Positions 24,028 through 28,756 of a stretch of DNA of 28,756 nucleotides are shown piece after piece. Source of the DNA: Bacillota bacterium (GTDB taxonomy: Bacteria > Bacillota > Clostridia > Christensenellales > CAG-138); the NCBI GenBank assembly GCA_023395595.1, contig JAEWYO010000069.1, forward strand, positions 1 through 28,756, read 5' to 3'. The translations under genes were made by a program, and so were the position numbers. Positions within the stretch are counted from its first letter, which is position 1; each line of letters starts with the position of its first letter. The notes under the pieces are model-generated. The model did not search any database. It worked only from the letters and a program-made list of their open reading frames with translations, and had not been told where the DNA came from.

Positions 24028-24057
24028 CACCGCGGGAAGGTGAAACTCCCCGCGGTG
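24028..24057 (-). promoter_or_regulatory. Hairpin immediately upstream of sigI
   Basis: A perfect 9-bp stem (CACCGCGGG at 24028-24036 with CCCGCGGTG at 24049-24057) and a 12-nt loop, 11 bases before the ATG at 24016. No T-tract follows on either strand. A weak promoter (TTGCAT-16-TACGAT, minus 24087-24060) would place it at the 5' end of the sigI transcript, so a role in translation control or stability is possible. Confidence 0.4.
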
Positions 24058-24111
24058 TTATCGTATCATTCTGCGGCGATGATGCAAAGCGTGATTTATG
24101 CCGGCTTGGTG

Positions 24112-24135
24112 ATCCCGGTCACATTGAACCGGGAT
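24112..24135 (-). repeat. Inverted repeat just after the repeat-protein gene
   Basis: ATCCCGGT (24112-24119) and ACCGGGAT (24128-24135) form a perfect 8-bp stem with an 8-nt loop, 5 bases past the stop at 24141. The lack of a T-run makes it a poor intrinsic terminator; it may protect a 3' end or partly attenuate read-through into sigI. Confidence 0.4.
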
Positions 24136-24140
24136 TCTGG

Positions 24141-25307
24141 TTAATCGTCGTCTTCTTCCGCTTCATCCTCGTCGTCATCCACACTGGACGAGGCTGTATA
24201 TTGCGGCTGATTTTCTTCCCGCACCTTCGGCACATCAATGCCGGCTATCTGCAGCGCTTCCACCAACGCATGCTCCGCGGCATCGACGGCGTTCTCCAGC
24301 GCATCAAGTTCCGCTTCGCTCAGTGCGGTTCTGTCGGCGGCAGCCTCGGCCGCGAGCGCGGCACTGTATGCCTCCATCAGCGCGGTCAGGTTCGCTTTGC
24401 TCGCGTCGGTGTCATCCAGCGCGGCGATGCTGGCAAGAATTGCCGTCACATCAAGCTCCGATTGGCCAAACGCATAACCACTGACAAACTGTCCGCGACC
24501 GTTTCCGCCGATGAGTCCCGCATCACGGGAGGCAAGCAGCAGCGCTTCCTCCGCCTGACGCACCGCATAAGAGAGCGTTTGCAGTTGCTGCTCGGTAAGC
24601 ATGGCGGTGTCTGCCGCCTGTTGGGCTGCCAGCGCGGTTTGATAGGCTTCCAACAGACTCGTCAGCGTTACCTTGTCCGCGTTGGTATCCGGCAATTTGG
24701 CGATTGCGGCGAGAATCTGCTCCGCATCCAGAACCGGACGGCGGTCTCTGTGCGCGGAACCATCCAGCGCCGTCACCGGTTTGCCATAGACGCTATCCAG
24801 AGGCACCGCAACCTTCAGTGCGGCATCCAACGCGGCCTTCGCCGTCGTGATTGCCTCCGTCAGGGTATCGAGCGATGCCGTATCGTTCGCCGCAACCGCT
24901 TCCTGCTTCGCCGTCCATGCATCCCGGTATGCGGTCAAAAGCACGATCAGGTTCGCCTTTACGGTTTCATCCGTCAGCGCGGCGATGGCTCGCTCTATCT
25001 TGTCGAGATCGGGCACACCAATCTTCGCCTTGGCGCGATTGTTGGTCTGGTTGCTGTTGCTACTCCCGCTGTTGCTGTTGCTGTTGCTGTTCCCGTTGCT
25101 ATTTCCGTTGTTGCCAGCCGGGGGTTGCTGCGTAGCCCCGCTCACCGCGTCCGGCCCGTTTGAGGGAGGATTCCCGCCGCCGTTGCCCTTGGCCGCAAGT
25201 GCGGTTGTGCTAAATGCGAGCGCAAGAATCATTGCGATCACAGCAACGAAGAGTCGCTTCGTGCGTCCGCGCATTGCCGTTCGCTGATTCGCCTGATCTT
25301 CCTTCAT
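24141..25307 (-). CDS. Secreted protein with three helical repeats, disordered N/S-rich linker and acidic tail
   Basis: A 388-residue secreted protein that I do not recognise. A signal peptide (positive RGRTKR, then a hydrophobic helix to about residue 36) has a likely cleavage after ALA38. Residues 40-95 are a disordered Gly/Asn/Ser-rich linker, encoded by the GTTGCTGTTGCTG-like tract near 25040-25110. Three about 70-residue repeats follow (99-167, 194-265, 286-357), each a helical pair: DLDKIERAIAALTDETVKAN, DAEQILAAIAKLPDTNADKV and DVTAILASIAALDDTDASKA, followed by LLTAYRDAW / LLEAYQTAL / LMEAYSAAL and another helix. The C-terminus is very acidic (SSVDDDEDEAEEDDD), which could bind metal ions or wall components. 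There is no LPXTG anchor. Start at 25307 is supported by AAGGAG; the open frame before it lacks similarity. It is upstream of sigI on the same strand. Function unknown. Confidence 0.8.
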   Translation of the reverse strand: MKEDQANQRTAMRGRTKRLFVAVIAMILALAFSTTALAAKGNGGGNPPSNGPDAVSGATQQPPAGNNGNSNGNSNSNSNSGSSNSNQTNNRAKAKIGVPDLDKIERAIAALTDETVKANLIVLLTAYRDAWTAKQEAVAANDTASLDTLTEAITTAKAALDAALKVAVPLDSVYGKPVTALDGSAHRDRRPVLDAEQILAAIAKLPDTNADKVTLTSLLEAYQTALAAQQAADTAMLTEQQLQTLSYAVRQAEEALLLASRDAGLIGGNGRGQFVSGYAFGQSELDVTAILASIAALDDTDASKANLTALMEAYSAALAAEAAADRTALSEAELDALENAVDAAEHALVEALQIAGIDVPKVREENQPQYTASSSVDDDEDEAEEDDD

Positions 25308-25444
25308 GTGTATGATCTCCTTATTGTATGATTGCGCAGGATTTCTCCTTGCATTACTTAGATACGATCCAGCTTGCCTTGAAACGGGGGTCACGCACGC
25401 ATGTTTCCGTGGGTTTCGATTTTTGTCACAATCGATGCAACGCA

Positions 25445-25474
25445 ACACGGCGCAAGGAATCCCCTGCGCCGTGT
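25445..25474 (-). terminator. Probable terminator after the beta-helix lipoprotein gene
   Basis: A perfect 10-bp stem (25445-25454 with 25465-25474, ACACGGCGCA/TGCGCCGTGT) with a 10-nt loop, 15 bases after the stop at 25490. On the minus strand it is followed by TGCGTTGCAT, only moderately T-rich, so efficiency is uncertain. Confidence 0.55.
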
Positions 25475-25489
25475 GAAACGCCAAATGGT

Positions 25490-27292
25490 TTATTTTGTGA
25501 TCGCCGTACCGTTGACGTAGACGGTATAACCGTTTGTCACGATCTGGCTTGCGTCGCCCGTAAACGAGGTAATGTGGCTATCACCGGTCAGTATCCACTG
25601 GCAGCCGCTGCCGAGCGTTACCGCGACCGTTCCCGCCGCCCCCGTGTTGTTGATCGCACCCGTGAAGACAGATCCATCTGCAAGTTGGAAATCCAAGCTG
25701 GAGATTGCATCTACGAGGATATTGCCCGTAAGAACCTGATTGCTCGCGGTAAAGGTGCAAACACCGCCGTTTGCGCCCGCCGTGCCCCAGCCGCGGGCGC
25801 TGCTGTTTCCGGCAACATTCAGGAGGGTGTCGTTCGCCAGCGTCAACGCAACGTTTGTCAGCGAGATGGTGCAAGTCGTGTTGGTGACGTAGAACATATC
25901 TCCCGCGTTGGCAAGAATGCTGCCGTTTGTAGCAGTGAAGCTGGAATGACCAACCTCCGCGTCGCCGGACATGCTCTGGTAGAGCATGATGTTATGCACG
26001 TTCTCGTTTGCGTCTGTACTCGCCTGCATGTTGCCCGTGAGGGTCACGTTGCTCAGCGTCACGGAGTTTTTGCCCTCGACCACGACCGCTTCAGATGCAT
26101 TTGCCGTCAGCACAGCGTTCTCGGCCGAGATATCCGCGGTGCTATAGATCGCGGGGCTGCCTGTTCCGTTTGACACATAGCTGCCGCCGGTCACATTCAC
26201 ATCTCCGCCACCCCGATCAGAACGGATGGCTGCGGAGGAATTCCCAAGTGTCTCCACATCAAGATCGGTTGCATTCATCGTTGCACCGCCGGTGGTTTGA
26301 ATGCCGCCGGAATTGTTCAGCGTCGTGCGAATCTTGGAATCGGAGATGTTCACCGTTGTTCCCGTGCCATAGCTGAACACGCCGTTGCCGTTGACCGCGT
26401 TGGTGGTCACATCCGCGCCGGAGATCGTCACCGTTGCGCCGTTGAGGGCGAGAAGCCCCGCGTTCATGCCGTAAAAATCACCGTTCTCCGTGTTGGACGA
26501 TGCGCCGCCGGTCTTGCTGAGCGTGATGTTGTTCAGCGTGACCGTTGCACCGTCAATGCGCAGCGCGTTTTCGTCATCCCCGCTGGAGGTGTAGGCTTGC
26601 GCGCTGAGGGTTGTGTCCGTGTTGATCGTGGTCGCTGCCGTGCCATTGGTTACGGTGTCGCTGCCACCAAACGTACCGACCGGTTGACCGCTCGCCGACT
26701 GAATCACGATGGTCTCGGCGGTATTCTCCGTCGAAAGCGTGACGGCAAGGATATCGCCCGCGGTGATGTCGCTTATCGCGGCCTGTGTGGATTCCTGTCC
26801 GTCTTGTTTTGTGACGACGGTCGCGCTGTCCACATAGAACGTGATCACTGCGTCACCCGCGGTAAACCCGCCTCCGGGTGCTCCCTGTCCGCCTTGCGGT
26901 GCCTGATCACCCGAGGGTTGTTCGGGCGGAGTACCTTGCTGCGCGCTGTCACCCGACGGCATTTCCGGCGGCGTGCCTTGCTGCGCATCGTTGCCGGAGG
27001 GCTGCTCCGGCGGAGTTCCCTGCGGTGCATTTGCACCTTGTCCGCCCTGCGCGTTGTCCGACGGCATGCCCGTCGGCTGGTTCATGGTTCCGATCCGTCC
27101 GGTAATGGTGTTGTCATCCACACTCTGCACCTGCACATACAGCGTATCCGTTTGGCTGGCTGTTGCCTGCGCCGCAACCGCCGCCGTGGGCTGTGCTTCG
27201 CTCTGCGCCTCGGTTGCCGTCGTTCCGCAGCCGGACAATGCCAGAACGGCCGCACTCACGAGTGCAACGATCATCATCTTGTGCTTTTGCAT
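25490..27292 (-). CDS. Lipoprotein with Pro-rich repeats and parallel beta-helix domain
   Basis: A 600-residue surface lipoprotein. The signal ends in lipobox LSGC (Cys22). Residues 50-70 form LYVQVQSVDDNTITGRIGTM; residues 91-130 contain three 14-residue repeats of QGTPPE(Q/M)PSG; a small domain follows (DAVITFYVDSATVV...ISDITAGDILAVTL, about 147-186). From about residue 210 to the end, short beta-strands alternate with N/G/T turns (LRIDGATVTLNNITLSKTGG, TVNISDSKIRTTLNNSGGIQ, SYVSNGTGSPAIYSTADISA), which indicates a right-handed parallel beta-helix as found in adhesins and polysaccharide lyases. I cannot name an active site. The start at 27292 has GGGAGAG six bases upstream; a start at 27325 would add 11 residues. 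Probably exposed and disordered-linker tethered. Function unknown; adhesion or glycan binding is the best guess. Confidence 0.8.
   Translation of the reverse strand: MQKHKMMIVALVSAAVLALSGCGTTATEAQSEAQPTAAVAAQATASQTDTLYVQVQSVDDNTITGRIGTMNQPTGMPSDNAQGGQGANAPQGTPPEQPSGNDAQQGTPPEMPSGDSAQQGTPPEQPSGDQAPQGGQGAPGGGFTAGDAVITFYVDSATVVTKQDGQESTQAAISDITAGDILAVTLSTENTAETIVIQSASGQPVGTFGGSDTVTNGTAATTINTDTTLSAQAYTSSGDDENALRIDGATVTLNNITLSKTGGASSNTENGDFYGMNAGLLALNGATVTISGADVTTNAVNGNGVFSYGTGTTVNISDSKIRTTLNNSGGIQTTGGATMNATDLDVETLGNSSAAIRSDRGGGDVNVTGGSYVSNGTGSPAIYSTADISAENAVLTANASEAVVVEGKNSVTLSNVTLTGNMQASTDANENVHNIMLYQSMSGDAEVGHSSFTATNGSILANAGDMFYVTNTTCTISLTNVALTLANDTLLNVAGNSSARGWGTAGANGGVCTFTASNQVLTGNILVDAISSLDFQLADGSVFTGAINNTGAAGTVAVTLGSGCQWILTGDSHITSFTGDASQIVTNGYTVYVNGTAITK
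26897..27022 (-). repeat. Three tandem 42-bp repeats (Pro-rich)
   Basis: Encodes QGTPPEQPSG, QGTPPEMPSG and QGTPPEQPSG with linkers NDAQ, DSAQ and DQAP, a period of 14 codons. The codons vary between copies, so this is an old or slowly diverging expansion. Confidence 0.7.
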
Positions 27293-27394
27293 GTTGTTCT
27301 CTCCCTGTTCCATAAGTTGCTCCATGCACAGAGTTTACTGTTCCATTGCGGCAGCATTGCGTCGCGCAAACGTTAAAATTTGTGGCTTTCGGAA

Positions 27395-27426
27395 CAAAAA
27401 AACTCTGATTGTGACACCAGAGTTTT
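27395..27426 (-). terminator. Terminator after the SorE-like gene
   Basis: Minus strand AAAACTCTG (27426-27418), a 10-nt loop, CAGAGTTTT (27407-27399) and more Ts to 27396. It begins 26 bases after the stop. The region from 27293 to 27394 holds no gene and no clear promoter. Confidence 0.85.
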
Positions 27427-27451
27427 CTGTAGGGATTGTATGTTTCGATTT

Positions 27452-28711
27452 TTACTTCATCATCACGCCAAGCAGATACTTCTCCGCTTCCGCGTTCCAG
27501 AGCCCGTTGTGGGATTTGACGAGTTCGTCGAGTTTGGCGAACATCGGGTTCGTCTTGCCGAGTTCGGCAAACTCGTTGATCGCGGTCAGCGGCAGGTCGA
27601 TCTGCGTGTAGATCAGCTTCTTGCCACCGGGGATCTTCGGCAAGTTCTTGGTGGTCTCGACCACGCAATCCAGCCCGCCGATGTGCGTAATCATCGCGGC
27701 GGGGTTGAGAAGACCCGCGTTCATCATGGAGATCGCCTCGCGCATGTCGTCTGTGTTGCCGTGGCTGGTGGCGGCGACGTGCGTGCGGCTGTAGTGTACA
27801 TGATAGAAGTTCATCAGTGCGGAGAATTGCGTGTCCGCCGGACCCGCGAAGAAATTCAGGCAGCCGTCCACCGCGAGGATGCTATCGCTCTGTTCCACCA
27901 CGGGTTTCACCGGCGCAAAACAGATCACGTCGTTGTAGCCCTCTCCGCCGGAGAGTTCGCGCAGGGTGGCCGCCGGGTTCTCCAGCTTGCCCGTGTTGAC
28001 ATAGTGCAGCTCCACGCCGCATACTTTCGCGTGCTCAACGGTATAGATGCTTGCGGCTCTGTTCAGCCGTGCGTCGTCGATGTCGGTTACGACCAACAGG
28101 CTCGGCTTGCGGTCACAATGCAGCGCGTAGTCGATTGCGCCTAAACCCATCGGGCCTACGCCCGCCAGCAGCGCCATCTTGCCGCCTTCCACAATGCCCA
28201 TGTCGTGAACATACTCGCCGTCGCGGGTGTGGTACATCGCATGGAATGTCCCGATGATGCAGCTCATGGGTTCGGCAAGCGAGCCGTAGAAATAGACGTC
28301 GCTGTTGTACGGCAGCAGGCAGTCCATGTGCAGCGTTTCCCAGGGAATGTTGACATACGTCGCGTCGCCGCCGCACTCGCGGAAGGAATAGCCCGGCGCG
28401 GTCAGCGCACCTTTGTAGGAATGCGCGGGCTGGATCACAAACCCGTCGCCCTTCTTGAATTTGTGCGCCCAGTTTTTGCCAACCTCGTCGATGACGCCGC
28501 AGAACTCGTGCCCGATGATCGTCGGGTTCGTCGCGACATCGTCCGGCACGCGCTTGTGCGCCGCGCCTTGTTCGAGGGCTTTGAAACTACTCATACAGAG
28601 GCTGTCCGAAATGACCTTGCAGCGCACGCCGTCGTCGCCAACGGGGCTGAGTTCAAACGTTTCGAGTCGGATATCGTGCGCGCCATACAGGCGAACCGCT
28701 CTTGTTTTCAT
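27452..28711 (-). CDS. Zinc-dependent dehydrogenase, L-sorbose-1-phosphate reductase-like
   Basis: A 419-residue medium-chain dehydrogenase most similar to SorE (L-sorbose-1-phosphate reductase, making D-glucitol-6-phosphate with NADPH). The N-terminus MKTRAVRLYGAHDIRLETFE and DSLCMSSFKALEQGAAHKRV (residues 36-55, with Cys39) match what I recall for SorE. IIGHEFCGVIDEVGKNW carries the zinc ligands His68/Glu69, and GSLAEPMSCIIG carries Glu147. The cofactor loop is LLAGVGPMGLGAIDYALHC, followed by LLVVTDIDDARLNRA. DGCLNFFAGP and the final GGKKLIYT match the family; about 50 further residues follow. AAGGAG lies 8 bases before the start, 45 bases from the window end, so its operon partners upstream are unseen. 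Substrate inferred only; other sugar alcohols are possible. Confidence 0.85.
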   Translation of the reverse strand: MKTRAVRLYGAHDIRLETFELSPVGDDGVRCKVISDSLCMSSFKALEQGAAHKRVPDDVATNPTIIGHEFCGVIDEVGKNWAHKFKKGDGFVIQPAHSYKGALTAPGYSFRECGGDATYVNIPWETLHMDCLLPYNSDVYFYGSLAEPMSCIIGTFHAMYHTRDGEYVHDMGIVEGGKMALLAGVGPMGLGAIDYALHCDRKPSLLVVTDIDDARLNRAASIYTVEHAKVCGVELHYVNTGKLENPAATLRELSGGEGYNDVICFAPVKPVVEQSDSILAVDGCLNFFAGPADTQFSALMNFYHVHYSRTHVAATSHGNTDDMREAISMMNAGLLNPAAMITHIGGLDCVVETTKNLPKIPGGKKLIYTQIDLPLTAINEFAELGKTNPMFAKLDELVKSHNGLWNAEAEKYLLGVMMK

Positions 28712-28756
28712 ACTTGCTTCTCCTTTTTGTTCTGTCCAAAAAGCCTTGCCTTATCT

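Noticed and set aside
25040..25110. GTTGCTGTTGCTG-like short tandem tract, which might suggest a CRISPR or microsatellite.
   Set aside because: It has no spacers or constant repeats; it encodes the Asn/Ser-rich linker of the secreted protein.
23793..25163. A 456-codon plus-strand frame opposite sigI and the repeat-protein gene.
   Set aside because: It crosses two real genes and their intergenic hairpins; the Arg/Cys-rich translation is a shadow.

Overview
This 28.8 kb window looks like chromosomal DNA from a fairly GC-rich member of the Bacillota, most likely class Clostridia. The signs are strong AGGAGG-type ribosome binding sites, Gram-positive style lipoproteins, a SigI/RsgI sigma/anti-sigma pair, a DUF1576 membrane protein, a BMP-type nucleoside ABC importer and many intrinsic terminators. 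I saw no rRNA, tRNA, CRISPR array, phage gene or insertion sequence. The exact taxon cannot be fixed from the sequence alone.

Layout. 1-2541 (+): the end of a nucleoside-type ABC importer operon (permease, permease, BmpA-like lipoprotein), closed by a strong terminator. 2608-4555: a small three-helix membrane protein, a small basic protein whose reading frame runs through a textbook terminator hairpin, and a convergent MFS exporter. 4825-7870 (-): tRNA t6A dehydratase (tcdA), cysteine synthase (cysK) and a domain-permuted XdhC-like factor; tcdA and cysK have recognisable promoters. 7900-10056 (-): the Tex transcription accessory protein. 10228-15835: a c-di-GMP cluster with a PAS/degenerate-GGDEF/EAL protein and a membrane diguanylate cyclase on the minus strand, and a divergent HD-GYP protein on the plus strand. 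15926-19542 (-): a cytoplasmic GH3 beta-glucosidase and a DUF1576 membrane protein with a clear internal duplication. 19828-22112 (-): a SulP anion transporter with STAS domain, and a GNAT acetyltransferase. 22338-27292 (-): an envelope block with RsgI and SigI (4-bp overlap), a secreted protein with three about 70-residue helical repeats, and a beta-helix lipoprotein. 27452-28711 (-): a SorE-like zinc dehydrogenase.

How the genes may work together. The c-di-GMP cluster holds one intact synthase and two candidate phosphodiesterases of different families, so it could set a local second-messenger level. The SigI/RsgI pair beside two secreted surface-type proteins suggests an envelope-sensing regulon; that link is inference from position. 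The other genes are mostly independent housekeeping or transport units.

Most interesting point: the small basic ORF at 3096. A 9+4 bp hairpin with a seven-T tract lies inside it around codons 46-60 and no stop codon precedes it, so terminated transcripts would be non-stop messages. This is the layout used by the tmRNA-controlled ribosome-rescue genes arfA and brfA, so the gene is a candidate back-up rescue factor.
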